Shown: positions 17,301-25,463, numbered from the stretch's first letter. The stretch: 38,351 bases of DNA from Bacteroidaceae bacterium (GCA_016280445.1 JAEEGS010000007.1:1-38351), one strand, 5' to 3'. Numbers and translations: made by a program. Notes: generated from the letters alone by a model not told the origin.

Positions 17301-18893
17301 CCTGTTCGCATTATCGGTCCTTTCAACAACGTCAACATCATTGCTGATGCTGTGCCTAATATGAACCTTCGTTTACGTGCCACCAACGTTCCTTACCACA
17401 TTGAGGGTGACACCATTCGCATGAGGCCATATTTGTTTGACTTCCAGAACATCAGCATCTACGACCGTTTTGGTCATCGTTCCACTTTGAATGGTCAGGT
17501 GACTCACCGCAACATGAAGAACTTCTCCTATCATTTCCAAGCCGACTTGCACGAGTTGTTGGCATACGACGAGAAGGAGTTCAACAGCGATAAGTTCCTT
17601 GCCACCGTGTTTGCAGATGGTAATCTCTCCATCGATGGAAGTGACGGGCATCCGCTTTATGTCAATGCGAGTGTTACCCCCACCAAGGGTTCTGTCTTTG
17701 CCTATGATGCAGCCACTCCTGATGCTATCACAGGAAACTCTTTCATCGAATTCCGCGACCGCGATTCCATCACCGCCTTCAACCCGCATTTCTTCAACAG
17801 AAACCCTGAAGAAGAGGAAACGCCTGTGGTCAAGGACTCTCTCACCATTGTGAAAGAAGCGAAGAAGAATTACAACAGCGATATTTTCATCAACTTCGAC
17901 ATCAATCTCACACCAGCGTGTGAAGTGAAATTGCGCATGGACAATCTGGCCGACGATGGTTACATGCACACCTTTGGCAACGCTAAAATCAATGCACAAT
18001 GGTATAACAAGGGTTCGTTCCAGATGTTTGGCAACTACAACATCGAGTCAGGTTCATACCGTCTGTATCTACAAGACATCATCTTCCGCGATCTCGCCTT
18101 GCGACCCGGTTCTATGGTGGAATTTAATGGTAACCCGTTCGATGCCAACATCCATCTTATCTGCCATCACACCATCAACTCTGTGCCTCTGAGCGACTTG
18201 ACAAACACCACAGCCTTCTCGCAGAACAACAAAGTGAAAGTCATCTGTTTGCTCGACATTACAGGCAAACTCGGCAATATGGATTTCAAATTTGACATCG
18301 ATATTCCTAATGTGAATGAGGAGATTCGCCAACTGGTGCGTTCTATGATTAACTCAGAAGAGGAGATGAACACGCAAGCCATCTATTTGCTCGGAGTCGG
18401 ACGTTTCTACCCCAACGAATACGCTCGTGCCAATGGTAACGGGAATTCGGGGCAAGCGGCCAATTCTCTGCTCTCTTCCACGCTGAGCGGACAAATCAAT
18501 CAGATGCTCGGCAACATGATGGGCAACAATCCCAACTGGAATTTCGGATCTTCGCTCACCACGGGTGAAAAAGGATGGCAAGACCTCGATGTGGAGGGAA
18601 TCCTCGAAGGCCGATTGCTCGACGAACGGCTCATCATCAATGGTGCATTTGGATACCGCGACAACGCAATGACGAACAACTCCGGATTTATAGGCGACTT
18701 TGAAGTGAAGTGGCGTATGGATCAGAAGGGCAATCTCTATGTGAAGGCCTACAACCAAACCAACGACCGCTATTTCACCAAGTCAACGCTTAACACACAG
18801 GGAATCGGTCTCTCATGGCGCCGCCAATTTGAGAGCATTCGTCGGAAAGTGAAAGACAGAGAGAAGACAACACGCAAAAAACATACCAAATAA
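14373..18893 (+). CDS. tamB: TamB-like translocation/assembly protein, 1506 aa
   Basis: Large inner-membrane-anchored periplasmic protein of the TamB/DUF490 (AsmA-like) family, implicated in moving phospholipids or assembling outer-membrane proteins. An N-terminal signal anchor (about 7-30, ILLNIVGAVIAIYAAIVLLF) is followed by a repetitive beta-rich body of more than 1400 residues, as expected for the beta-taco groove. The C-terminal DUF490 region covers about the last 350 residues (NYNIESGSYRLYLQDIIFRD, then GLSWRRQF). The start is TTG at 14373: the frame opens after a stop at 14340-14342 and has no ATG before the membrane helix. It lies 22 nt after ribH and 18 nt before the next gene. No TamA/BamA gene is adjacent. 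Confidence 0.88.
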   Translation: MRRLEKILLNIVGAVIAIYAAIVLLFSLPFMQSALANWTAEALSDQLHAKVEIGSINLGFLNRVIVNDMTLYEPNGKQMAKVARMSASLNLFSLLSGKVDIGTAQLFGTKATLYKKTPDSSPNYQFIVDAFSSKEEKPTKLNLHVGSLIMRHVDITYDILSEERHPGHLDVNHLNLKDVGMNLVLRCLTDDTLNISVRRLQAKEVNSGLQLLDTRAKLVGNKQKALLSDFSLSLPHSIISTDSLRVEYGHFEADSTFKFSGAPIVGHITPSDLTALYSDLSNLTKSIPFTLSAEGDEKVIRINECNIGDLDGDFLLRATATATDPFNKQKRDIHANINTLYVGHDEMLYWTNVLFPEHHQEKTINAIQYVDYEGNINYAANGDITSHGNILTGIGDTSYDLTYDAENFLTANVSGKNVNVGALQEDSPLGTASFDLEVAMHLAETTPFPAGSLRGDIHNIYYKDYNYQDIEVDVRSTTTAIEGTLSLNDKNAKGTADFAYTDSPSKGLELNLLLEEFRINRLNITNQYNIENLAMNVQANLKGYDYNHLYGTFNIEDFNLYVPTEHYHLEGLRITAEKQEENKSLYTINSDFLSGSIEGETSLLGVVRSFSNQIAQHLPILVSPTQAEPASFDYDLTLSDTPLLHYFTNADFAITNPIHIYGAMDTRAQEMSFNLNAPQVAYNNTPYEHIVLKCNSTTDNMNVRAMASTYQESQDDDRPSTQTKMELNADVHNNYIGSNLNLNIVGHNNINLQLLPMVHLHDSLGSMKTDITLHPSQAIINDTTWTVSPATISFYKKDIECRNVKFANMRTNSFLSIDGKASPSPSDSLVATLKNLEIKYLQSLANFNVVRFAGKASGKVIVNNVMGDGVPDIRTNLYVEDMSIQEGPLGDANITAHWDKEAEGIVVDGRIVDVYDVPDALTGKTKNVTGVTTVGGWISPAKNDMSLLINTQNTNATFLHGFLRGIFKEMSGYVTGPVRIIGPFNNVNIIADAVPNMNLRLRATNVPYHIEGDTIRMRPYLFDFQNISIYDRFGHRSTLNGQVTHRNMKNFSYHFQADLHELLAYDEKEFNSDKFLATVFADGNLSIDGSDGHPLYVNASVTPTKGSVFAYDAATPDAITGNSFIEFRDRDSITAFNPHFFNRNPEEEETPVVKDSLTIVKEAKKNYNSDIFINFDINLTPACEVKLRMDNLADDGYMHTFGNAKINAQWYNKGSFQMFGNYNIESGSYRLYLQDIIFRDLALRPGSMVEFNGNPFDANIHLICHHTINSVPLSDLTNTTAFSQNNKVKVICLLDITGKLGNMDFKFDIDIPNVNEEIRQLVRSMINSEEEMNTQAIYLLGVGRFYPNEYARANGNGNSGQAANSLLSSTLSGQINQMLGNMMGNNPNWNFGSSLTTGEKGWQDLDVEGILEGRLLDERLIINGAFGYRDNAMTNNSGFIGDFEVKWRMDQKGNLYVKAYNQTNDRYFTKSTLNTQGIGLSWRRQFESIRRKVKDREKTTRKKHTK

Positions 18894-18911
18894 ACCTAAA
18901 ACCCTACAACA

Positions 18912-19940
18912 ATGAAAAAGATTCATTTCGCAGCTCTCCCGCTGCTTGTTGCAGTCACATCCTGCGACCAACCAAAAACTGCCACTCCAACCAACGAACT
19001 CTTCACCGAGCAAGCATTGGAGTATCTCGAAACCGTTCCTTACGATGTCAACCGCACCTCGCTCTACAATGCGGAAGACCTCTATGCCGGTTATGACCCA
19101 GCAAAGCCTGAGACTTTTGAGACTTGCTATGACACCAAGGTGTACAAACACTACATCGAGAAGGGCAAGCAGGCTCAGGATGTTGAGGAATCGCTGGCAC
19201 GCACGCTCCACGATCACGGCATCCACGTAGCCCTCGACGAGTTCTTCCGTCAGCACGACCCACGTCTCTGCGTCGGCATCATGGGTGGACACGCTTTGTT
19301 GCGCACCGACCCCATGTATAAGAAGGTGGTGCTTCTCAGCAAGCGTCTCACCGAACAGGGTTTCATCATGCTCAGCGGTGGTGGTCCTGGTGCGATGGAG
19401 GCAACCCATCTGGGTGCTTGGATGGCTGGCAGAACAGAAGAAGAGGCGAATGCGGCTATCGAGATGCTGACTGTGGCACCTTCCTTCAAGGACGAGGGTT
19501 GGCTTGCTTCATCTTTCGAAGTGATGAAGAAATACCCCTTGCAGGGCGACTACGTGAGCCTTGGCATCCCCACTTATCTGTATGGCCACGAACCATCAGC
19601 GCCGTTTGCCACCCACATTGCCAAGTTCTTCGAGAACAGCATTCGTGAAGACCTCATCCTTACAGTTGCTTTCGGCGGTATCATCTACACTCCTGGAAGT
19701 GCTGGCACGATGCAGGAAATCTTCCAAGACGCTGTGCAGAACCACTATCTCTCGTTTGGTTATTCAAGCCCGATGATTTTCCTCGGAACCGACTTCTGGA
19801 CAAAGGAGATGCCTGTCTATCCTTTCTTGCAGGAGTTGGTTGAGAAGGGCAAGTACAAGAATTTGCAGTTGAGCCTCACAGACGACTTCGACGAGATTGA
19901 AGGTGAACTGAAGAAATTCCGCGACACCAAGCAGGATTAA
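18912..19940 (+). CDS. LOG-family (lysine-decarboxylase-like Rossmann) protein with a lipoprotein signal, 342 aa
   Basis: Residues about 115-330 form a LOG/TIGR00730-type Rossmann domain: GIMGGHALLRTD (122-133), GGGPGAMEA (156-164) and PGSAGTMQE (261-269), the last matching PGGxGTxxE with Ser for the second Gly. LOG enzymes release cytokinin-type bases from nucleotide monophosphates and normally act in the cytoplasm. Here the chain begins MKKIHFAALPLLVAVTSC, a lipoprotein signal with lipobox Cys18, and no later Met precedes the domain, so a lipidated, membrane-bound form is predicted. The substrate and the meaning of that location are unknown. Expected to be co-transcribed with tamB (18-nt gap). 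Confidence 0.85.
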   Translation: MKKIHFAALPLLVAVTSCDQPKTATPTNELFTEQALEYLETVPYDVNRTSLYNAEDLYAGYDPAKPETFETCYDTKVYKHYIEKGKQAQDVEESLARTLHDHGIHVALDEFFRQHDPRLCVGIMGGHALLRTDPMYKKVVLLSKRLTEQGFIMLSGGGPGAMEATHLGAWMAGRTEEEANAAIEMLTVAPSFKDEGWLASSFEVMKKYPLQGDYVSLGIPTYLYGHEPSAPFATHIAKFFENSIREDLILTVAFGGIIYTPGSAGTMQEIFQDAVQNHYLSFGYSSPMIFLGTDFWTKEMPVYPFLQELVEKGKYKNLQLSLTDDFDEIEGELKKFRDTKQD

Positions 19941-19952
19941 TCAAGGACAAAT

Positions 19953-20001
19953 AAAAGAGGGGCAGCCTATTGCTGATGTTGCAAAAGGCTGCCCCTCTTT
20001 T
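19953..20001. terminator. Strong bidirectional terminator
   Basis: AAAAGAGGGGCAGCCT (19953-19968) and its exact reverse complement (19986-20001), a 16-bp stem ending in A and T runs, between the convergent LOG gene and uxaB. Confidence 0.93.
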
Positions 20002-20015
20002 ATTTATGTCTCGTT

Positions 20016-21494
20016 TCAGAGAATGGTCTTTACTGCTTCCAGCATGCCTTTCTCCTGAATGAGGTCGAGGTCTTTCTTGACGAGTGCGGTGAGACCTGGA
20101 ACGGTTTTGTTGAGGTCTTCCTTCCAGATGTTCTCAGCAGCAAGCACTCCTTCAGCCACCTTCTGTGTGTCGCCCGTTGCCCAGAGGTCTTTGAGCAGTT
20201 GCATAATTTCGGGTGCATCGTTGGGTTCGATAGGTGCTCCATCGGCACGCATTCCACCTTTATAGTAGGTGATGATGGCGGCCAAACCGAAGACGAGGCC
20301 TTGTGGAAGTTCGCCTTTTCGCTCCAAATAAACCTTCACGCCAGGGAGGTCGCGAGTCTCGTATTTGGGGAAAGAGTTGAGCATGATGCTCGTCACCTGA
20401 TGGTCAACGTATGGATTGTTGAAACGTTCCAGCACATCGGTTGCAAACTGCTGCAGTTCCTCCATCGGCAGGTTGAGCGTCTGCATGAGTTCGTCGAATT
20501 GCACTTTGTGGATGTACTTGCCCACCACCTCGTCGTTGCAGGCATCGCGCACGATGTTGATGCCGCTGAGGTAAGCCACAGGAGAGAGCACCGTGTGGGG
20601 ACCGTTCAGAAGGGTGACTTTCCTTTCGTGGTATGGCTTTTCGCTTGGAGCGATGAGCACGTTGAGACCTGCTTTCTCGGCTGGGAATTCTGCCTTGAGG
20701 TCGTCGATATCCATGTTCTCAGGCTTCTCGATGACCCACAGATGGAAGGCTTCGCCCTGCACGACAAGATTGTCGGCGTAGCATACTTTCTGCTGAATCT
20801 CAGCGATTTCCTTACGTGGAAAACCAGGCACGATGCGATCGACGAGCGTCGCGCACACATAGTTGTATTTTGTGAACCACTCCTTGAACGCAGCATAGTC
20901 GGCACCGAAGTCATCCTTCCACAACTCGATGTATTGGTAGATGCACTCCTTCAGGTGGTGTCCGTTCAGGAAAATCAATTCGCAAGGCATGATAATCAGA
21001 CCTTTGTCGGCTGCACCGTTGAAGGTCTTGAAGCGGCGATAGAGCAACTGAGTGAGTTTGCCCGGATAGGAAGAAGCGGGAGCGTCGTTCAGTTTGCACT
21101 CGGGGTCGAAAGCAATGCCCGCCTCAGTTGTGTTCGAGATGACGAAACGGATTTCAGGCTGCTCGGCCAGCGCCATGAAGGCTTGATTCTGCGAATATGG
21201 ATTCAGCGCACGGCTGATGCAGTCGATGCGGGTGAGCGAGTTCACTTTCTCGCCATTCAGACGACCCTGCAGGTTGACGTGATAAAGGCAATCCTGGCCG
21301 TTGAGCCAGTCAACCATTCCGCGTTCGATAGGCTGCACCACCACCACGGAGGCGTTGAAGTCAGTCTTCTGATTCATGTTGTAGACAATCCAATCCACAA
21401 AACAACGAAGGAAATTTCCTTCGCCAAACTGGATGATTCTCTCCGGTGCATGGCTCTTCGGAGCCGTGCGAGCGTTCAAAGCTTTAAGTGCCAT
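20016..21494 (-). CDS. uxaB: Tagaturonate reductase (altronate oxidoreductase)
   Basis: NADH-dependent reduction of D-tagaturonate to D-altronate in galacturonate breakdown. It belongs to the long-chain mannitol dehydrogenase family: the N-terminal cofactor motif QFGEGNFLRCF (22-32) and the catalytic stretch RKVTLLNGPHT with Lys292, Asn297 and His300. Total length (492 aa) matches UxaB. Fructuronate or mannitol specificity cannot be excluded by eye, but the overall sequence fits UxaB best. It is monocistronic here, with its own promoter and terminator; uxaA, uxaC and pectin genes are not in the window. Confidence 0.9.
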   Translation of the reverse strand: MALKALNARTAPKSHAPERIIQFGEGNFLRCFVDWIVYNMNQKTDFNASVVVVQPIERGMVDWLNGQDCLYHVNLQGRLNGEKVNSLTRIDCISRALNPYSQNQAFMALAEQPEIRFVISNTTEAGIAFDPECKLNDAPASSYPGKLTQLLYRRFKTFNGAADKGLIIMPCELIFLNGHHLKECIYQYIELWKDDFGADYAAFKEWFTKYNYVCATLVDRIVPGFPRKEIAEIQQKVCYADNLVVQGEAFHLWVIEKPENMDIDDLKAEFPAEKAGLNVLIAPSEKPYHERKVTLLNGPHTVLSPVAYLSGINIVRDACNDEVVGKYIHKVQFDELMQTLNLPMEELQQFATDVLERFNNPYVDHQVTSIMLNSFPKYETRDLPGVKVYLERKGELPQGLVFGLAAIITYYKGGMRADGAPIEPNDAPEIMQLLKDLWATGDTQKVAEGVLAAENIWKEDLNKTVPGLTALVKKDLDLIQEKGMLEAVKTIL

Positions 21495-21525
21495 AGATTT
21501 CTAATTAGTTGTGTAAAATGATGTG

Positions 21526-21557
21526 CAAAAGTACGCATTTTATTCCACACAGACAAA
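21526..21557 (-). promoter_or_regulatory. uxaB promoter
   Basis: Minus strand TTTG (21554-21557), 20 nt, TACTTTTG (21526-21533), full consensus, 31 nt before the ATG. Confidence 0.75.
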
Positions 21558-21657
21558 TCCCCACTCCTTTTTTGCGGAAATCTGCCCGCTAAATGCCCTT
21601 CAGCCGCCCGTGCAGGGAGGGGGTCGGTTCATCTGCCACACCCTCTCAAACGGCACT

Positions 21658-21807
21658 GTCGTTGCCGTAATTACCTCTACGTCGCTACCGTAATTACGGT
21701 TACGCCACTACCGTAATTACGGTAACGACGTTACCTCCGCGGGCTTTACGTCGTTGCCCTCGTGAGCCTTTCGACGCTACCCTCGCGAGCCTTACGACGT
21801 TGCCTCT
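21658..21807. repeat. 23-bp tandem array with palindromic cores (6.5 units)
   Basis: Six exact-length 23-nt units start at 21658, 21681, 21704, 21727, 21750 and 21773, plus a partial at 21796. Each has a left arm like GTCGTTGCC or GACGCTACC, an 8-nt core and a right arm like CCTTAC. Cores in order: GTAATTAC three times, TCCGCGGG, CTCGTGAG, CTCGCGAG. Unit 3 holds the 16-bp perfect palindrome TACCGTAATTACGGTA; the junction of units 3 and 4, GGTAACGACGTTACC, is a second dyad. It sits in the 522-bp gap between divergent uxaB and the TMEM43-family gene; 21558-21657 shows nothing else. Confidence 0.93.
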
Positions 21808-21921
21808 AAAGCACAGCATCAACTCTTTCTCAACCACTTATTCGGGAACAAGCGGCACTGGATGCATTTCATCACCCTCAAAGGGAAAAAGCAGGAGAAA
21901 AAGAACAAAAAACAAAAAATG

Positions 21922-21954
21922 TTTAGCATATATGAAAGAAAAAGCATAACTTTG
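21922..21954 (+). promoter_or_regulatory. Promoter of the TMEM43-family gene
   Basis: TTTA (21922-21925, one mismatch), 21 nt, TAACTTTG (21947-21954), giving a leader of roughly 55-60 nt before the ATG at 22017. Confidence 0.6.
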
Positions 21955-22016
21955 CAACGAAAACTGCAAAAGTTACACATTATATTACTATTTACAAATT
22001 CTAAAAATCTTAACTT

Positions 22017-23333
22017 ATGGCTTATCAAGAAAAAACAACCACGGGTTATGGTACCCGTGTGGGCAATTCGCTCAAGTCGGTTCTCATGGGATTTGTCATG
22101 ATTATCGGCGCAACCATTCTGCTTTTCTGGAATGAGTTCAACTATGTGAAGCAGGACAACAAACTCGATGCTGTGCAGGAGGCTTGTGTTGACATGCCTA
22201 ACCCAGAGAAGAAGAGCGCCGAATTTGAAGGCGAAGTGGTGTGCGCCACTGCTATGGCAACCACTGAGGAGGTGCTGACTGACCAGGAATTTGGCATCAG
22301 CGAGAACGCTATCGGCCTCATTCGCAAGGTGGAATACTACCAGTATGTAGAGCACTCTGAGTCAAAGTCAGAAGACAAGCTCGGCGGCAAGGAGGAGACT
22401 ACCACCACTTACACTTACAAACCAGAATGGGTGAGCAGCCCTGTGAACAGCGCTGACTTCAAGGATCCTGCCTACCAGAACAAGAACTTCACACTGGCTC
22501 AGGTGGAAGAGCAGAAGGTTTATGCCAAGAACGTATCTTTCGGCGCATACGTGCTGAGCGAGTCTCTCATCTCATCCATCAGCTCAAAAGAGGCTGTTGA
22601 GCTCAACGTCAACCCACAGACTCTGCAGTCAATCAACACTTCTGTTGCTAACACATTCTTCGCTGTGAGAGGTGTTTCTGCTGGTGCTGCTGCACCTGCT
22701 CCTCAGCCTGCTGTTGCTGACAGCACTGCTGCTGCTGCCGACAGCGTTGCAACGAACAACAAGGTTGACCTCGAATACGTACACCAGGCTGGCAACACAC
22801 TCTACTATGGCCGCACCGCAAACGCTCCTGAGATTGGCGACGTGCGCATCACATTCGAGAAGGTTGTTCCTGCTAAGGTGACTATCATCGCACAGGTTGA
22901 TGGCAACACCTTCAAGTCTTACAAGACCAAGTATGGTTCATACCAGACTCTCCGCATGGGCAAGATGACTTCTGAGGAAATCTTCCAGGATGACCACGAA
23001 AGCAACAGCATGTGGACTTGGATTCTCCGCATCGTCGGCACACTGCTCGTTATCTCTGGTATCAAGAGCCTCTTCTCATTCGTTGAGACCCTGCTCAAGG
23101 TGGTTCCATTCCTCTCAAGCCTCTTCGCTTTTGGCGTGGGTATCATCAGCACCATCATCGGCCTTGTTTACTCACTCATCGTGATTGCCATCGCATGGGT
23201 GCTCGCACGTCCACTCGTGGGTATCATCATCTTAGTCGTTGCAGGTCTCCTCATCTGGGTATTTGCCTTCAACGGTAAGAAGAAGCTGGCTGAACTCGCC
23301 AACAAAGGCAAGGCAGCCCCAGCAGCTGAATAA
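22017..23333 (+). CDS. TMEM43-family membrane protein, 438 aa
   Basis: Resembles the bacterial branch of the TMEM43/LUMA family (PF07787), whose role in bacteria is not established. A transmembrane helix at 21-38 is followed by a large extracytoplasmic region (about 40-330) and hydrophobic segments at about 332-350, 364-396 and 400-417. The conserved layout of N-terminal helix, soluble lumenal domain and C-terminal helix cluster matches. Residues 219-246 are an Ala/Pro-rich low-complexity insert (SAGAAAPAPQPAVADSTAAA). The sequence shows strong use of a restricted codon set (GCT, CTC, AAG), which suggests good expression. Transcribed alone between its promoter and a terminator. Confidence 0.8.
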   Translation: MAYQEKTTTGYGTRVGNSLKSVLMGFVMIIGATILLFWNEFNYVKQDNKLDAVQEACVDMPNPEKKSAEFEGEVVCATAMATTEEVLTDQEFGISENAIGLIRKVEYYQYVEHSESKSEDKLGGKEETTTTYTYKPEWVSSPVNSADFKDPAYQNKNFTLAQVEEQKVYAKNVSFGAYVLSESLISSISSKEAVELNVNPQTLQSINTSVANTFFAVRGVSAGAAAPAPQPAVADSTAAAADSVATNNKVDLEYVHQAGNTLYYGRTANAPEIGDVRITFEKVVPAKVTIIAQVDGNTFKSYKTKYGSYQTLRMGKMTSEEIFQDDHESNSMWTWILRIVGTLLVISGIKSLFSFVETLLKVVPFLSSLFAFGVGIISTIIGLVYSLIVIAIAWVLARPLVGIIILVVAGLLIWVFAFNGKKKLAELANKGKAAPAAE

Positions 23334-23358
23334 TGAATAAGCATTTTCGCAATAACTG

Positions 23359-23402
23359 AAAAAGGTCTGGGTAACACATCAGTTGGTTATCCAGACCTTT
23401 TC
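23359..23402 (+). terminator. Terminator of the TMEM43-family gene
   Basis: AAAAGGTCTGG (23360-23370) pairs with CCAGACCTTTT (23391-23401), extended inward by GTAAC/GTTAT with one wobble pair. Confidence 0.9.
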
Positions 23403-23452
23403 ACTCCCCAAAACATCTAACCACAAAACAACCTAACCAAACAAACAAGAAC

Positions 23453-24043
23453 ATGAAAAAACTCCTATTCATTCCCCTCGCACTCTCGGTCCTCATCGCA
23501 GGGACATCATGCGGCAGCAAAACGCCCAACACGCCTGGCGGAGAACCAGAAGATTCCGTCTTCATGCTCGACGGCCCCGGCTCTGAATACGTGCCCACAG
23601 CTGAAGAAATGGAGGCAGCCGTGCTGGCTCAAGCACAGAAAGTCTATGAGGCGGTACACAACGCCTATGCCAGCGATGATTGGCAAACTCAATCCAACGC
23701 ACTTGACAAACAGTTCTGCTCGAAGGATTGGAACGCCACCGTTGCAGCCGTTGTGGAGAAGGACAAGGACGTCGACATGGGTTTCTTCGATGCCGACTAT
23801 TGGGTGATGGGACAAGACTTCGACGAGAAGAATCTGCATGCCACCGACTTCTATGTGGAGAAACTCCTGATGGACGACACACCTTGGCAAGCAGCCGTGA
23901 CACTCAAACTCCACAACTTCAACGTTGTACCTGTACGCGTGAATTTCGTGATGGAAGACAGCGAGTGGAAAGTCGATGACTTGACCGACCTGAGCAACGA
24001 CCTCGACTGGAAGGCAAGCATGAAAGAATATCTGGCAGAATAA
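23453..24043 (+). CDS. Lipoprotein, DUF3828-like, 196 aa
   Basis: A lipoprotein signal (MKKLLFIPLALSVLIAGTSC, lipobox Cys20) is followed by an acidic linker and a small alpha/beta domain (about 45-196). The domain pattern, a helix with KVYEAVHNAYASDD, then a paired-strand region ending in WKVDDLTD, resembles DUF3828-type proteins; this is a weak match. Predicted to be anchored in the envelope. No catalytic residues are recognised. cdd starts 16 nt downstream, so the two are probably co-transcribed, though no functional link is evident. Confidence 0.75.
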   Translation: MKKLLFIPLALSVLIAGTSCGSKTPNTPGGEPEDSVFMLDGPGSEYVPTAEEMEAAVLAQAQKVYEAVHNAYASDDWQTQSNALDKQFCSKDWNATVAAVVEKDKDVDMGFFDADYWVMGQDFDEKNLHATDFYVEKLLMDDTPWQAAVTLKLHNFNVVPVRVNFVMEDSEWKVDDLTDLSNDLDWKASMKEYLAE

Positions 24044-24059
24044 TTATAGCCGTCCGAAG

Positions 24060-24539
24060 ATGAAAGATATATCTCTCCACATTCCCATCTGTCTGAAACA
24101 GGAAGACGAACTCACCCCAGAAGAAACAAAACTCTTGGACGAGGCCCGTCGTGCCACCTATCGCAGTTACGCACCCTACTCCCACTTTTCCGTCGGAGCC
24201 GCTGTCGAACTGGAAGATGGCACCATCATCTCTGGCAGCAATCAAGAGAATGCCGCCTATCCTTCAGGACTTTGTGCCGAACGCACCGCTGTCTTCTATA
24301 CCAACTCGCGCTATCCCGACCTCGCTATCCGCCGCATCTGCATTGCGGCAAGAAACACGGAAGGTGACCTGCTTCAGCGCTATATCTCTCCCTGTGGTGC
24401 CTGCCGTCAGGTGCTCCTTGAAGCCGAACAACGTGCCCAACACCCCATCGAAGTGCTCCTCTACGGCACCCAAGGCATCTGTTGCATTCACAGCATCAAA
24501 GACCTCCTTCCACTCTGCTTCGACGACAGTTATCTGTGA
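24060..24539 (+). CDS. cdd: Cytidine deaminase
   Basis: Zinc enzyme converting cytidine and deoxycytidine to uridines in pyrimidine salvage. Ligands: Cys72 in GLCAERTA with proton-shuttle Glu74, and Cys112 and Cys115 in SPCGACRQ. The substrate-side motifs YSHFSVGAAV and GSNQENAAYPSG are intact. At 159 aa it is the short homotetrameric type. A 15-bp-stem terminator follows, closing the two-gene unit with the preceding lipoprotein. Confidence 0.96.
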   Translation: MKDISLHIPICLKQEDELTPEETKLLDEARRATYRSYAPYSHFSVGAAVELEDGTIISGSNQENAAYPSGLCAERTAVFYTNSRYPDLAIRRICIAARNTEGDLLQRYISPCGACRQVLLEAEQRAQHPIEVLLYGTQGICCIHSIKDLLPLCFDDSYL

Positions 24540-24577
24540 GTCCCTCAAAGACTGTAAAAACAGATGAAAAACATCAA

Positions 24578-24620
24578 ACGGAAAAATTTTATTGAAAAAC
24601 GATAAAATTTTTCCGTTTTT
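24578..24620 (+). terminator. Terminator downstream of cdd
   Basis: ACGGAAAAATTTTAT (24578-24592) and its exact reverse complement (24602-24616) form a 15-bp stem with a 9-nt loop and a T tail. Confidence 0.88.
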
Positions 24621-24621
24621 A

Positions 24622-24653
24622 TTTGGTGGATATTTTTTATTGTTTTACCTTTG
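24622..24653 (+). promoter_or_regulatory. Promoter of the DUF2975-YozG-CPBP-SppA cluster
   Basis: TTTG (24622-24625), 20 nt, TACCTTTG (24646-24653), full consensus, beginning right after the cdd terminator. The leader to the ATG at 24740 is about 80 nt. Confidence 0.75.
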
Positions 24654-24739
24654 CACCGAAAAAAGTTATCGAATAACAATAAATAAACAAACTAAAACAA
24701 TAAAATTACTAACAACCAAAACAAAGAAAGGGTACAGAA

Positions 24740-25429
24740 ATGAAAAAGAAGTTCAACATCTATTGTGGTCTGCTGATAGCAGCCATCGTGTTCGGAATCG
24801 GCATCCACATGTTTGAAACATGCTACCACATGTACACTGGTGGCAAGGCAGGCATTGAAGCTGCAAGGAAGGGGAGAACAATGGGCGCCAAGCATCAACC
24901 TTTTGAGAGTCTTCAAAGAGTATATAGAATGACAGGGGTGGAAATGATGCCTAAGGGTGAACACATCATGGATTTTGCCACGGGAGACAGCATCGTCAAT
25001 CTGAAAACAGGAGAGAAAATGCCCATCTTGATAGCATCGGGCATCGTGCTGCCTGAAAATGGCAACAGCAGCAGGATGATTGTCATGCAGGGCATCGGTC
25101 ATCTGGGCTTCTTCCTCATCATTGTCTTCTTGGTGGCATTCATCAAACTGGTTGTCACTGTGAACAAAGGAGGCATCTTCGAGAAAAGTATGGAGAGACA
25201 ACTGGCTTGGGGCGGTTGGGCTGTGTTCGGCATGTATGTATTGGGGTGGATCAGCACGCTCTACAATTACATCCTCAACATGCAAGAGTTTGAATTTGAG
25301 GCATACAATATAGAAATCCTCCAAAAGCCCGACATCGCCCTGCTCTACTCTGCTTTCGGCATGTTGCTGATGGGACAGATCTTCAAGATTGGCCGTCAGA
25401 TGAAAGAAGAGCAGGAGTTGACGATATAA
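24740..25429 (+). CDS. DUF2975-family membrane protein, 229 aa
   Basis: Four hydrophobic segments at about 7-24, 119-139, 157-175 and 198-213, with an extracytoplasmic stretch of about 90 residues between the first two. The C-terminal pattern NKGGIFEKS...GMLLMGQIFKIGRQMKEEQELTI is the family hallmark of DUF2975. In other bacteria these proteins are usually encoded beside a small YozG/HTH_26 repressor, exactly as here. The pair's function is not established; a membrane sensor that controls the repressor is a reasonable inference. Confidence 0.85.
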   Translation: MKKKFNIYCGLLIAAIVFGIGIHMFETCYHMYTGGKAGIEAARKGRTMGAKHQPFESLQRVYRMTGVEMMPKGEHIMDFATGDSIVNLKTGEKMPILIASGIVLPENGNSSRMIVMQGIGHLGFFLIIVFLVAFIKLVVTVNKGGIFEKSMERQLAWGGWAVFGMYVLGWISTLYNYILNMQEFEFEAYNIEILQKPDIALLYSAFGMLLMGQIFKIGRQMKEEQELTI

Positions 25430-25431
25430 AG

Positions 25432-25459
25432 TTTAGAGTTTAAAGTTTAAAGTTTAGAG
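25432..25459. repeat. Heptamer tandem array, 4 units
   Basis: TTTAGAG, TTTAAAG, TTTAAAG, TTTAGAG in a row, filling most of the gap between the DUF2975 gene and its partner repressor. Same heptamers as at 6660-6743. Confidence 0.85.
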
Positions 25460-25463
25460 ACTC

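Noticed and set aside
20199-21521. 440-aa plus-strand frame opposite uxaB
   Set aside because: Antisense shadow of a clearly identified gene, with no promoter or domain.
21658-21807. CRISPR array
   Set aside because: Units are contiguous 23-mers with no unique spacers of 30 nt or so, and no cas genes are nearby.
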